Origin: Gavia stellata
Lineage: Eukaryota > Chordata > Aves > Gaviiformes > Gaviidae
Assembly (NCBI RefSeq): GCF_030936135.1
Contig: NC_082604.1
Coordinates: 6,827,001-6,891,000 of the forward strand
Direction: 5' to 3'
DNA length: 64,000 nucleotides
Part shown: positions 27,175 to 39,616 of the stretch, in pieces
Position numbering within the stretch: the first letter of the stretch is position 1
How the letters are laid out: every line of letters starts with the position of its first letter
Made by a program: the position numbers and the translations under genes
Notes under the pieces: model-generated
Told to the model about the DNA's origin: nothing
Databases searched by the model: none
Seen by the model: the letters and a program-made list of their open reading frames with translations, nothing else

Positions 27175-28158
27175 TTCCCTTTCCCCCTGGACCAAATCAG
27201 TGCCTGACACTTCCCATGGGTAGATTCCCTGCTCCCTAGGAGTAAACACAGATTTAAGAGTAACCCTTGCCTTTTTTTAAAATACCAACTTGAAAAGAAC
27301 ATATCAGATCACCACTGAAAAAATCAATGATCTCTTTTTCCTTTTTGGTATCATGAAAAGTAAAGGAAACAATGACAGTGATAGCTCAGGATTTAGCTTA
27401 AAGCACATTTTGACAGCTAACACTCAACCCACAGATGTTACATACAATGAATAAAATCATGTCTTGTAGAAAAAAAAAAATCAGAGAAAGGTCTATAGGG
27501 CCAGAATTTCCTTCTCTGTTACTGGAGACTGTTTTGAATGTGTGACTCACAGAGACGCTAGCCCCACAAAGCCATGTATTTACATCCTTAAATGAGCTCT
27601 GTGTGACATACTATGTACATAGTGCGTGTATGCAGATACAGCGTGGGGAGACCGATGTTGTAATGGACATATGTGATGAAACAAAAAGCAGCAGCACTTC
27701 GTGCTTTCTGACATCCTGACAAGCAGTTACTTTGCATGCAGCTCACTCCACCACCTTAAAAGAAAACACAAGACTTGAGAATTACACAAGCTGAGGAGAA
27801 AAAGTCAACAACCGGAGCTAGAGACAGCCCAAAGGTAAGATGACAAAAAAGAATATTTCATTGTAGTGAAACCTTGCCTTAAAAGCTTTCTTCTTGCTAC
27901 AAGATCTGAAAAGTAAGTATATTTTACATAACTTGTTTTGCTTATAGCATATCTACATAGTATTTTTTTAAGAATGAGCAGAGCTACCCTTTGCATTTAT
28001 GCTTTAAATAATATTTTTTTCTGTTTTGTTTATAAATCTACACAACAGACTCTAGTCTAAAATTACTTTTTATCATAACTAGATTTTTCTCAGGTGAAAA
28101 TCTTGATAAGAAGCTGAGATTTTATTTCTCCAGATCCAGAATTTCCTAGACACACTAT

Positions 28159-28214
28159 AAAACAAACAAAAAAAAGGACTGGGAAAAAAAAAAAGGGAAA
28201 AAAAAAAAAGGACT
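28159..28214. repeat. A-rich simple sequence
   Basis: Three A runs are separated by GGACTGGG and GGG, with GGACT occurring after two of the runs. It suggests local slippage duplication. Confidence 0.6.
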
Positions 28215-28955
28215 AATGAAATCTCCTACAGAGGCAATGAAGTAAAGAACTTTGTCAATATTTATTACTTTTCAGTAATTCCTTAATTAGCTTTTCATCC
28301 CTTTGGCTCTCAGTAATGCGTTCCCTCCCAGCGTTAGACTCACAGTGCTTCACTCCACGAAGGGGACTCTGCAGGAGAGCAGCACATTGCTGAGCCTAGG
28401 CCACCCTCTTGTACCGGGCAGTATCTCTGCCCAGGTCACCAATGTAACCCCTCGTCTGCCACGGGCCACCTAAATCCAGAGGTTCAGGGACCCAACCCAG
28501 CTCCCAGCAAACTCCCCAGCCCAGTGGCTGCGGGAGGGTTTGACTACCGGGCAGTGAGCAACTTCCAGCCTAACAAGGGGTGCTTCTCCCCTCCAGCCAC
28601 TCAGATCCCCAAGCGCTTCACAAACTCAGCCTTTCCTGTCCTTTTTTATTTGGTCAAGGGAATTTCATTATTTCCCCTCAGAATTCTCTCGGTCCCTCAC
28701 AGACGGCAGCAGAGCGGGTGCTGCTGACAGGATTGCTGCCCCACTGAGCCACGTCCCCCCATGCCTTACGGAGAGCTGTGCTGGAGAGTGGAAGGTGCTG
28801 GAGGTGGAAGGAGAGAGGCTGTTAAGTGCTTTACGCAGCCAGCAGCACTGCCTGCTGCGGGGACCTGAATAAAACCTGTACCTGCTACAGCAGGGCAGAA
28901 GCTGCAGTTGGATCCCTGCCCCTGCCCCTGTCAGAGGTATGCTCTCCTGCACCCA

Positions 28956-28991
28956 CAGCCCTGCCAGCACCCCCAGCCCTGCCAGCACCCC
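28956..28991. repeat. Two direct copies of an 18-bp unit
   Basis: The unit CAGCCCTGCCAGCACCCC occurs twice in a row in GC-rich sequence. The shorter CTGCC and AGC repeats nearby suggest slippage. No function is implied. Confidence 0.8.
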
Positions 28992-30430
28992 GTTCTCCTC
29001 ACCCGGCTGGGTTTCTGGAGCTGGTTTTCTCACTGCTGGAATGTAAACTAGTAACTTACAGAATCATCTATCTGGCATCAGTGTGCCCTTAAGGAGCAAA
29101 CAGCCAACCTGCTCTTGCTTCCTACCAATAATTGTTATTTTTTAAGTAAGAAATAAGTTTCCTTTTTGCTGATCCTGATCTCTCTCAAACCACAGCATGG
29201 GAGAGCTTACCTCTGAAACACTGGGGGACTGACTTGATCTGCAGAACAGGAACTTTTACTGCATAGTTGACAACCAGTTGGCAAATCTGAAATGAAAACA
29301 GCATCGGGATCAGTAACTCGTGTAGCAAAGGCACTAGGTCGAAGCAGTAACAATTACAGAACGGCAAACGAAAGTAATTTCTGGGCGCTGACATAAAGAT
29401 CTTTGAAAGGCTTTATTTACAGGTTACAGTTGCTGTGACAGAACTGGCTGGAAGAAAGGACCAGGTATTCCTGTGCATTTGCATTTGTAAGCAATTCCAG
29501 CTGAGACCAGCACTGCAGAAACCAATGAGAGCCTTCCCAGTCCTTACCAGGAGAGTCTGAGGGCAGGATCAATCCAGCACCCTTTCTCTAAAGAAGAGAA
29601 CTACTTCATGACCCCTGCTTGGAGGGCACCTACCTCGACTTTTTTGGTTCCCTCTTTCTGGAGGAGAAACCAGCTGCATGTTTTCTGCAACTGCTGTCTC
29701 TGCAGATAGAAATTTATCCACTGTGGTAAGTCTGGCTGGTTTAGGCAAAAGGTTGGGTTCTTAAATATCATTCTTCTTCTAAAGACTTAACCTCTGCTAG
29801 AAATAGCCTGTTTGAAACTTCCTACCTGCCTCTTTTTAGCAAGCTTGTCAGAAGGGCCAGCTGTAATCACAATCCCTCTTTGCCTAGTGGCAGTGGGAGA
29901 GGGTGCAGGATGGCAATGACTGTTTGGGATCTCCACATTAATAAATACGACGGACCCTCATTCTCTTGGCTCCCCAAGGTCTCTTACAATAGCTTGATTC
30001 AGGAAATCCAATCCAACCAATTGCCTCCATCCCCACAATCCAAGTAACCCTAAAATCAGGGGCTGCTACCCTGGCTCTGCAAAGAGATTGCATCACTCCA
30101 AGGGGATGGTGTGGTCACATCTATACTTTGCCTAGCCTAAATTATAGGGCAGCACAGTTTGGGGTAAGAGGTAACAGTGCAAGTGAGGCTTGGACCCCAG
30201 AAAGACTTGCTCCTCCTTGAGGCACAACCTTGCCCCAAGATCGTTTGGCACTGTGCAGCTCCATGTTACTGGGAGCTGCAATTCAGCACACAGCAGCCCA
30301 AGAGGAAAAAGCATCTCCAGATCTGTGGACACACAGAGACCTCATTGGCCTTTGTATCGGGTCTTAAATGCGATCTGCATCCTTCCTTGTGGTGAAGGTG
30401 ATTTTCTTCTCTTCCAGCATACCCGGAGAT

Positions 30431-31348
30431 ATGAATGACACCCATGCCAAGAGCAATATCAGTGCGACCGTGGAACTGTTCCAGCTCATCATGTACACCC
30501 CCACGTTTACCCTGGGATTGCTGTTCAATGGGATGGCTCTGTCGTTCCTGTTTTTTAAGGTTAAAAAGCTGTCAGAATCTACGGTCTACATGATAGCCCT
30601 CATTTTCCTGGATACTTTGCTGCTGTTTACTCTTCCTTTTAAAATAATTTCCTACCACCTTCAGGACAACTGGAACTTAGGGTCTGTGTTTTGCTCCACC
30701 TTGGAGAGTCTTTACTTTGTAAACATGTACGGCAGCATCCTCATCTCCTTCTGCATCTGTGTAGACCGGTACATCGCTATCCGGCACCCCTTCACAGCTC
30801 CCACGCTGCGATCCACCAAGAAAGCTGCTATGGTCTGTGCTGTCATCTGCCTGGGCACTTCAGCTGGGACAGTCTCTACTTTCCAACTGCATGGAGAGGG
30901 CCTCAACATCTCATCCTGCTTCCATAACTTCGCCAAGAGCACGTGGGAAAATGCAGGCTTGTTCAGCGCCTTGGAGACTACCTTCTTCGGCAGCATGGCA
31001 GCCATGACTTTCTGCACTGTTCAGACCATCAGGTGTTTGAGAAAGCACAGAAAATCAGACAACCCCCAAACACAAACCACCAGGGCGGAAAAGATAGTGG
31101 TGACAAACCTTGTGGCATTTTTGGTCTGTTTCACGCCTTACCATGTGGCATACTTCATGTACTTTTTGGTGAAGAATAACATCATTCACCCCAGTTTTCA
31201 GAAAGTGCTACGAGATGTTGTTCAGGTCACCCTTTGCTGGGCAAACCTGAACTGCTGTCTTGATGGGGTGTGTTATTATTTTGTTTTAAAGGAGTCCTTG
31301 GAAGGCCCATTAAAAAACAGTGAAAAAACAGCCACGCGAAAGCCTTGA
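30431..31348 (+). CDS. GPR55-like G-protein coupled receptor (tandem paralogue)
   Basis: This intact 305-residue class A receptor is closest to GPR55. It has sequons at N2, N9 and N159. Seven hydrophobic segments lie near residues 17-43, 50-72, 89-112, 130-152, 176-200, 221-245 and 260-284. D61, K71, the C88/C163 pair, E92, DRY (112-114), the FTPYH motif in TM6 and the NCCLD...YYF form of TM7 are present. ESLYFVNMYGS in TM3 and CFHN in loop 2 favour GPR55 over GPR35, although DRYIAIRHPF and the LRS..KAA block also resemble GPR35. TM4 is odd: the usual tryptophan is C140 and the usual proline is S149. A splice acceptor at 30416-30417 makes the ATG at 30431 (G at -3) the likely start. The frame is also open from an ATG at 30368, which would add 21 residues but lies in the intron. 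The natural ligand cannot be read from the sequence; a lysophospholipid is an inference from GPR55. Confidence 0.92.
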   Translation: MNDTHAKSNISATVELFQLIMYTPTFTLGLLFNGMALSFLFFKVKKLSESTVYMIALIFLDTLLLFTLPFKIISYHLQDNWNLGSVFCSTLESLYFVNMYGSILISFCICVDRYIAIRHPFTAPTLRSTKKAAMVCAVICLGTSAGTVSTFQLHGEGLNISSCFHNFAKSTWENAGLFSALETTFFGSMAAMTFCTVQTIRCLRKHRKSDNPQTQTTRAEKIVVTNLVAFLVCFTPYHVAYFMYFLVKNNIIHPSFQKVLRDVVQVTLCWANLNCCLDGVCYYFVLKESLEGPLKNSEKTATRKP

Positions 31349-31867
31349 TCCATGTGCTGCATGTTAGTTACTTGGGATGATATGTGGAGATGCTTTCATG
31401 GAAAGTGCAAGGTCCTGAACTACTTATCTAAGCAATTTACTTTAAATATTCAGGTCTGAAAATTTTTCATAAAAAACAAAACTAAGTCCATTCCCAGGAG
31501 ACTGCTCCTAACTTATTTACTTCCATAATGTTTTCTGTTAGCATTTATGGGTAAAAAAAAATTGAATTATTTCCTATAAATGGTGATGCATATCTCTTTG
31601 GATGTGATTCCTCTTTACTTTGAAAAAAAATTGTTCACTTATATGTGGTAGCATCTTTCAGCCTCCCTGTCTATATGGCAGCTGCAAACCTCCCCAGGCC
31701 TTCAGTCACTACAGGCTTGGGCTGCTGAGAAACAGAGACTTAGAGTTTATGGTAAAAAGCTTTAGACTAAATTCTGTTGCTTCCCCTGCCCTGATCACGT
31801 ATGCTTGTGCTCCCATATGTGCACACTTGTCAGGTTTAGATTTGCACATGCTATTTAAAAAAATAAA
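31349..31867 (+). other. Likely 3' UTR of the GPR55-like receptor
   Basis: AT-rich non-coding sequence follows the stop codon. The first AATAAA on this strand is at 31862-31867, within a block that alternates A and T runs, giving a 3' UTR of about 0.5 kb. The end is inferred from the hexamer only. Confidence 0.5.
31862..31867 (+). promoter_or_regulatory. Candidate polyadenylation signal for the GPR55-like receptor
   Basis: A canonical AATAAA lies about 515 bases after the stop codon, the first on the plus strand downstream of the gene. Confidence 0.5.
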
Positions 31868-34800
31868 ATTATTGTAACTCTAAATCCAAAGGCATCTTTA
31901 GGTTAACATGGGTAGAGCAAGATCTCCATGCCATTCCTCCATTGGCTGACTTGCTCTGCAAAGTGCAACACTTGTTTTAGCGACAGGTCCTTTGCCTACC
32001 ACATCGCACTTCTAACTCATATTGCCAGCAGCTCATGTTAATGGCCTATCCCAGTTCCAGGCTTCCTCACCAGCTCCTCTCCGGCTCGCAGGCTTTTCAC
32101 CTATCTGTTCCTTCCTGCTTGGTTACAAACCTTGTTTCATGAACAGAGCCAAACCAAACAAGAGCATGAAATAAAAAGCCTGAGTCCAACATAGTGGCAA
32201 ACACATGGCTCTGAAGGAAAAAACCCCACCTTACTGGGGGATAAGATAAGAGCAGCCCTGATCCCTACAGCAGCAGCCAGCAACATAGGAGCCGGGGGAA
32301 AGCAACCTTTCAGACCTCAGAGCAAGCTGAGCACCACCGCCTCCCAAACAAACAAGGCAATAAAAAAAAAAAAAAATCCACCAACAGGAGCCTAACATGC
32401 CAGCCAGCTACTTCTTATCAGTGCTCACAGGCGTCTAGATAAACTGATTGACAACATGCTCCCAGCCTGGAGAGAGGCAGCTCCCTGCTCTGGGGACCCC
32501 CATTGCTGCCCTTACAACTACCCCAGCGGCCAGCTGCCACTTTCCTGAGCGATGAGGATGATGACAACCGAAGCAACTAGTTTTCATATCCATGTTGAGC
32601 TGGATCCTGGCAGTGTATCTTCCAGGCAGAGATACTAATCCCAGCCTTTGATCTGTCTTCTCTCCGTATTCCTGAGAAGGATAATGCATAAACCGTGTAT
32701 TGATTTCTTCCCTGAGCTAGCGACTCTGCCTGTGGAGACTCTAGTGTGTAAAAGTGAAATTTTTTTGAAGTCGCTATATCTATGTATGAGATTGTACCAA
32801 AGAAGTCCAGTTACTGAGGAGGGAAACACTGACCCGACATAGACATAAGCGTGTGCTGGTGTTTACAGAGTCCTTTTGGTGTTCAGCCAATGAATCGTGC
32901 TTCTGGGGATACAAGGGCTGTGCATTTACACCAGCCATGTCCTGATTATGTCCAAGTGCATGAAAATAAAACCCACAAGGATATTCCAGCAAGAATTCCC
33001 TCTCTGTATCAACTGCCATTTCCACTGACTCCCTCAGTAAATTCAGAATATCTGACTAGCTTCCCTGCCAGCAGACACCGAATCCTCATCATCTCCTTAT
33101 TCATAACTTATCCCTTAACTAACTGCACTTCAGTAGACACAAAGGTTTTACCACTGAGATTTCAGAGTCCTTTTGGAAGCAGAATTAACAAATAATAGAA
33201 TAAAATAGTGCTGATGCAGAAGATTTATTTTACATTTCAAAGCAGTGGGCCATGCCAAGAGGGCCTTCACTTTAACGGATAATGCCTGAACATAGGGAAC
33301 AGGGATTTTGTCAGAACCTCAGGAGGCAGAAAATGCCCAAGTATATGAGGAAACTGATCTCAGTTGCATTTCTATAGCCTGAGGCAGCTCCATTAGTTTT
33401 ACTGACATGACTTTGGGCTTATACTGCTGTAACTGAGACTAGAAGCTCACCTGTAGTTTTACACTTCCTGTTGCTCAGCTTTTTTTCCATTTTTAAGTAT
33501 GCCTGTTCTTATTTGTTTGTTATCCTGCTGCCCTTGGTCCCACAGATCATAAAAGTAACTTGCACTGTAATTTCATTTAGAGTGCTGGTAGACAGTAGTG
33601 AGATGAATACCAAATTTAGGAATTTTTGCCTTGGCTACCTCCCTCAGCAATAACACACCTCTTAGAAGAGGCAGGGATGTTGACCAAATCAAGCATAGTT
33701 AAAACTGTACGAAGGACAAGTTAAAAGCACTTGAGGCATTTCTTCTTCTCCCAAGCCTCTCCCCTAGGCTTCTCCAGCATTTCTGGCCATTGATTTTTTT
33801 TTCTAGAAACAGACAGGCTGAGGTGTGGAAAAGCTACTACCTCCCCACAGACAGGGCACAGCCACCCACCATCTGAGCTCCCTGCCTCTACGCATGGCTC
33901 ACAGTGCCTCTGCCAGCTCTAAGAGAGCACTAATTATCAGGGCAGGGTAACAACTTTCATTCTAGATTTCTGGGGGAAATGATAATTCTGCAAAGGCAGC
34001 ATTTCCTACTCAAAAGTTCCTGCTGGATCTTATTGCTTGTAGACCTCTGAACATTCACCTTCCAGGTCAAATCTGGTGTCGTCTGATCCATTCTCTTTGC
34101 TCAGGTGGGTTGCTGTAACAGCTTTTTCATTTGTAGGGCTTTATATCCAAATCATGACACCGGGTATCTAGTGAGACTACAGAGATTTCTGTTTGCACCA
34201 AGAGAATATTAAAAGGCATAGAATGCTAAGAAATAAGAGGGGGAAAAAAAACCCTAAAAATCTGCAATCCAAAGCCATCACAGGCTTTCCAGAATACAGG
34301 TGATGATTTATCTGAGGAAAAAAAGAAAGCAAAACCCAGGATTTGTTTGGAAATTATTCACCCCTAAGAACTGAGGACTCATTCCTAACACATACAGTTC
34401 TTAGCTAAAAATTGTTAACTTATTCTGAAAGAATAAGAATGGGGGGTAGAGAGCTGTTATGGAGCACCTTTTTCCACTTGCACTTGGTTTTGCATTTGAA
34501 TAGTGCAAGGGAAAGGGTTTAAAGCAGCACTGAAAGCATAGCGGGTCTTGGGAGGTGGTAAAGCTGCTCTGCCGGGGAACTTCACCCTTCAGGCCAACCG
34601 ACCCATTTCATCTGAGAGGCCTTTCTCAAAACGCACCCTGAGGCTGCCAGATTTCTTGCCGAGAGACCTGTCTTGCAGACATTCATGCATGTATTGCATT
34701 CACTTAAGTAACTTTCCTACTCACTTATTTCCAGGTAAAAGACTGGGCATGTGTTTCAGCAGCTTTGCTATTTCACACTTAAACAAGCCAAATGTCCTAT

Positions 34801-37800
34801 TTCCTGAAGACTCACTCACCTGGGAAAGCAGTGAAGCTCAAATTTAGGTATCCACTAACTCTGCACATCTATCCTTAGCTTTCCAAATTTCTTTTCTTCT
34901 AGAACAGCTGTTATCTCGTGTTTCAGGCTGGGGAAGTATCTGTTTGGATTGGGAAGGGAAAAGGTTTACAAGAAAACATCACTGATGATATTTGCATGTA
35001 ACCACGGAAATCCCAACCAAAGCATTCATCTCCCAAAAAGAAAGAATCAGCACAGGCGCCAGGCATGCAGTATCCCCTACAGATTCCACAGTTGCCTTCT
35101 ATGCTTTATGAAAGATGTCCACATACAATGAATGGAACAAAATATTTACCATCGATGGTCAGCGATGATGAGAAAAACCTCAGAAAAGCAAGTCTCAAGT
35201 GAAATGCATAGGCTTTTATAGAAATTTTCATAGGCATACTCTCCTCTCAAAGTGGTTTTAACATTTCTATTGACACTAGAGAAGGTTAAAATTGTCCTTA
35301 GTTTTCTCTGCCAAAAGACAGCACCATGAGCTAAAGATGAATTTGTAGCACTCTAGATGCTAAGGAGAAGCCCTCTGGAAATACTCTCAAAGACAAGAAG
35401 TGTGAAATAGTTAAGTTTGCTGTGAAAGTGGAGTACTACAGATAGGCACATGCAGAAATCACACCCCAGCTCACTTCACAGTTATTTCCCCACACAGCAA
35501 AGCTGTTTGCGTGCTCTTTTCATCTGCTGCATTTACTGGTGGTATGAGATGGAAGTCTCATAAAGAAGCAAAAATGTCCCAAGTGACACAATATAGTGAC
35601 TGAGCATTCCCATTGCTGATCTCGGTGCGACAGAGACATGCAGAGTCCTGGACGTGTCCAGTTTCAGTGGGAGGATACTCTGACTCTAAAACTCAACCTG
35701 TGCAGCTTGCTCCTAGATTTGCAACTGGCCAGTGCAAAACTACAATTCAATCAAGTGCTCCAGCTCACCTTACTCAGTCCTGTCTTCATCCTTCCTTCCC
35801 TTTCACATGCCTCTGCCATCAGCTTTTTTGAGACACTGAATTCCCTAGAAATACTGAGACTTTTCCCTCCATAAGGTTTATTGCTCACTGAGAAACTATT
35901 ACATAGCAACAAACTCTAATGAATCAGTGTCTTTAGCTACTGTGAAAGGCAAAGGACACCTACAACTCCTCCGTTTATCCTGCATTTTATCTCATTTATT
36001 GTTCTTATTCTGATTTTGATACACTGTTACTCCATAAGAATGGTATTTACCACACCATCTAATATGATAAAAAAGTTGCTGTGAGATACTGATACAACCA
36101 AAAATCTATGAGGAAATGTTTCCCAGGAAGAAAAGCTGAATCAGTGCCATTTGCAGACACCAAAGGATGTAAACCCTCATGTCTGCTGTATGCCACAGAT
36201 TCCTATTAATCCTTCTCTCTATTCCAAGACAAAAAAGGCATTAAACTGGGATTATACCTGGGAGCAAGTATCAGCAGTTTAGAGTTAATAAACATTGCCA
36301 GGCAATTGTTCATCCAAAACTAAGCATTACAAACCCAGGAAATCCAGTTTAGATTACACTTCAGAGCACTCCAACACAATCCCGACCATTCCCTGTTAAG
36401 TATTAACTTTGTGACTACAAGTAAAGCCATGTCCCAGAGACCAGCATCTAACCTGGTCCCACTCGGCCAGCCATAGTATCTGAGACAATGAAGGTCACTA
36501 TTTGAAATAGCTTTATTCCGTTTAAAGAGGAGCTTAGGAAAGCACGAGAAGTTGCAGACAGCAGAGACCTGTTTGACTTCAGTCACGGTAATAGGAAGTG
36601 CAGTGGCTCAAAACCGTCGCAATTGGAAGGGGGCAGAAATAAAGGGATGGGACTTGCGACAGACCAAGGTCGGTGTGGCTGTAAAACCCTGCAGATAGAT
36701 TTGTTTCCCTCATGCAGAGTAAAATAACTTACTAATAAATATGTTTATGTAGACCATTTTATATGAGCAGTGAGAAGATAAAAGAAAGCCTGAGCTATAA
36801 AACACTCTTCATCTCACTCTCAGCTCAGGGTCTCACTGCCACTCCTGCCTGCAGCTGCGCAGAGACCTGTTGGGACCTTGGGGCAAGACCCTGCTGTGTG
36901 ACAAGGCATGTTTGCTCCCATTTGAGATGCCCTGGGGTATCCCATCCAGCCTCCCACTGAATGGGGATGGGCTATTCTGGGCCTCTCTCACCTCCACCCG
37001 TCTCTCACTGCAGAAAAATCACACGAAAGGAGCCACATCACACTTAATGGAAACCCACAGCCTGACACACCTTGCCTTATGATTCCTCAGAAAAACACAT
37101 TTAGGCTACCAGGAGTGGGAGGAGGTAAAGCAATGGGCTGGGCGCATTTGCATTTGTAACCAACTCCATGCTATAATGGCAAGACAAAACTTAACCCTAC
37201 ACTCAGTAGCAATAGTGAGACCTTTAATGCCCACCGCCTTTGCAACACAAAATACAGGGGCAAGAACAATACAATCCCTTCTTTTGGAACAACGGGGCAG
37301 AAACCAAGCAGTATCACTGAGTCTTATCCTAGATTTCATTTCTGGACATAATCACACCGTTCACATTGGTATTATACTTCATGCTATTATGGGTTATCGC
37401 TCTCTCAAATTAGCCTGTGTCACTTGCCTTGGGATGCCCATATACACCTATCACAAAACATCTTTAAAAGACATCCCAAATCTCTCTCCCACCTTTTGGC
37501 AACCAAATATCTGATCCCATGGGAAAATACACCTATTCTAACTTTAAATCTATCAGGTTGTCTTAACTTGCACAACAAAGCAGCCAGACTGCCAAACTGA
37601 AAAGTATTTTGTTTGCATGGGATGAAGTGTTTGTTTTTCCAGAACTCCACTGCATACCTCCAAGAATCTTATTTTCGACATTCTTCCTAGTCACACCAGG
37701 TTTACAATCCAGCTCCCACCTCATGTTTACATGTCCTTTAAACACAGATGTAAACAGAACCACATAGGTCACAGTCTCTCTTAACAAAGTTTTGGCAAAA

Positions 37801-39616
37801 CCTTCAGGGTACAAATTATTATTTTCTTGGATACATACAAAATGTCAAAGCAGCAAAGCTTCAAGGTCATCCTGACAGGGAGCTGGGAGGAAAGAAGCAC
37901 TTCGCTGGTCAGATCGAGGACACCTAGAAAAGTCTTGTGACATTTTGAGTATTAATGAATGAAGACAGCATGAAGTACCATTAGGCAAGTTTCCCAAATC
38001 CAACGAGATGAAGAAGCGGCACCGCAAGCCTATGGCAGGTGACAAACCAGAGGAAAGCCATGTTGTGGGTGGCCCACAGGAGCACAGGGGCAGCAGATCA
38101 CATGCAAATTTCAGTTCTTTAACAGCTGCATTTGCCCCTCGGAGGACTCTGGGGAAGCATCCCTGTCAGAAAGGTAGTTCGCTGATGTAACTTACATCTT
38201 CTGTATTGCGGCACCCCACTCTCCATTACAACCACGTTTGCTCGACTTTTGCTGCATACTTAATCCACCTTAAGTTAGAAAGCTTTTTCTGTATCACACT
38301 CAGTTGCTGTGGAAATGGGCCCAGTATCCCAGAGGATTAGTGTCTGGAGGGTCTGATTTAATTGCACTCCCTGGACAGACTCAGACTCCAATAGTCAATA
38401 TTCAAATGAGGAATAAGCAATAGGGATGGATCAGCTCTTGAGAAACCAAAGGTCCTTTTTTCATGCAAATAGCATTCGTTAGGAAGAACAGTGAAGGAGA
38501 AACAAAGACAAGTCAGAGACAAAGCAGCAGAACCCTTCTGGGCTGAAGGTTTTTCAAGAGGTATCAGCTGCTCTTTAAACTGTAAACAAAATTTCAGAGC
38601 ATTTTTAGATTTGCTTTTGTATCCCTAGGTGGGAGTTGGTAGATGCAATCAAAAGTAAGTGTGTGTCCAATTTGCTTTAACTTTTTGTCACTTAGCTCCT
38701 ATTCACACCCTTAGATGGGAACAATTTTCAGCATCGGTTACCAAACTTCTAAAGGAGAAAGAAACTTTAAGAAAGAAAGACTACAAAAAGAAGGAAAGAA
38801 AAATGCAGTAAAAAGAAGAGCGGTGCAAACAACAGCAGCTCTTTTCGGCAGGTGCCGGCTGTGAAAAGCTCCTTTGGAAGATCTTGGCAACAGCACCCTC
38901 GACCCAAGGCGAGCGAGTGAGGGCGAAGGCCAGCAATGGGAGACAATGGAGGGCTGAGGGAGCATCTCGGAGCCGGCACAGCGAGCTAACAAGCAGCGGT
39001 GCAGCCGTCGGCAGTGCCTGCAGCAGAAGGCAGAGAGCATTTAAGGCCTTGTGCAAAGCACTGCTACATCAATGGGGAAAACTCTAGCCTTAAAGGGCCC
39101 AGAGGGAAGACGCCAAGGAAAGGTATATACAGTGACAGCTCTTTGAATAAATCATGTATTTTGCATGTATTTCTCTCAACAGCTTTGCAATTTTTCCTGT
39201 GTAAGCCTTGGTGACATAAGACAGCTTTTTTCCTCTTTTTTTTTTTTTCTGGTGGTGGTTTTTTTTGTGTGGTGTTTTTTTTTTGTTTCCTTGCAAACTA
39301 CACCATTGACATCAGAGCACAGCAAGAGCAAGTCACATCCAACATCCACATTGGGAAGGGCTCGCTGCCGCCCAGTGTTTGACTCCGACCATGACAGCTA
39401 CTACTTCTACCGCATTTTTTAAAATGACGAAGCAACGACAAATGACAAAGAAATGCCACCCTTCGTGGTGCTGCACATCTCCTGAGAGCAGGCTGCAGCA
39501 CCAGCCCTTTCTCCTCCTGCTGCCCTCTGCCACAGCTGGTTTGCTTTGTTTAGAAAAACACCCAACCACCCTCAAGTACTTTCCTAAATACACCACCACA
39601 TTTGGGATTTTGTCTC
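31868..39616. other. Non-coding stretch between the second receptor and the LTR
   Basis: I found no gene. Noted features are a 15-A run at 32362-32376, four POU-octamer matches at 34990-34997, 37146-37153, 38102-38109 and 38463-38470, and a block with several CpGs at about 38880-39010. A T-rich low-complexity tract lies at 39225-39298. The CpG-containing block is short and has no clear first exon or splice donor, so I do not call it a promoter. Confidence 0.5.
39225..39298. repeat. T-rich low-complexity tract
   Basis: T runs of 8 to 13 alternate with GGTGGTGG and GTGTGGTG. On the minus strand this is an A-rich tract. No adjacent retroposon body is recognised. Confidence 0.6.

Larger units (their letters stand above)
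20575..30417. other. Long non-coding stretch between the receptors, part 2
   Basis: I find no supported gene. Contents include a 20-bp perfect A/T palindrome at 22385-22404, a possible MIR-like remnant at about 21814-21905, a 19-A run at 27149-27167, further A-rich tracts at 28159-28214, an 18-bp direct duplication at 28956-28991 and an octamer-containing motif at 29475-29499. The right edge ends in a pyrimidine-rich tract and a splice acceptor (AG at 30416-30417), so the last part is probably the intron before the second receptor's coding exon. Confidence 0.5.

Noticed and set aside
38738-39087. CpG-containing block with open frames on both strands
   Set aside because: The stretch is too short for a confident CpG island, has no convincing first exon or donor, and its encoded peptides lack known motifs.
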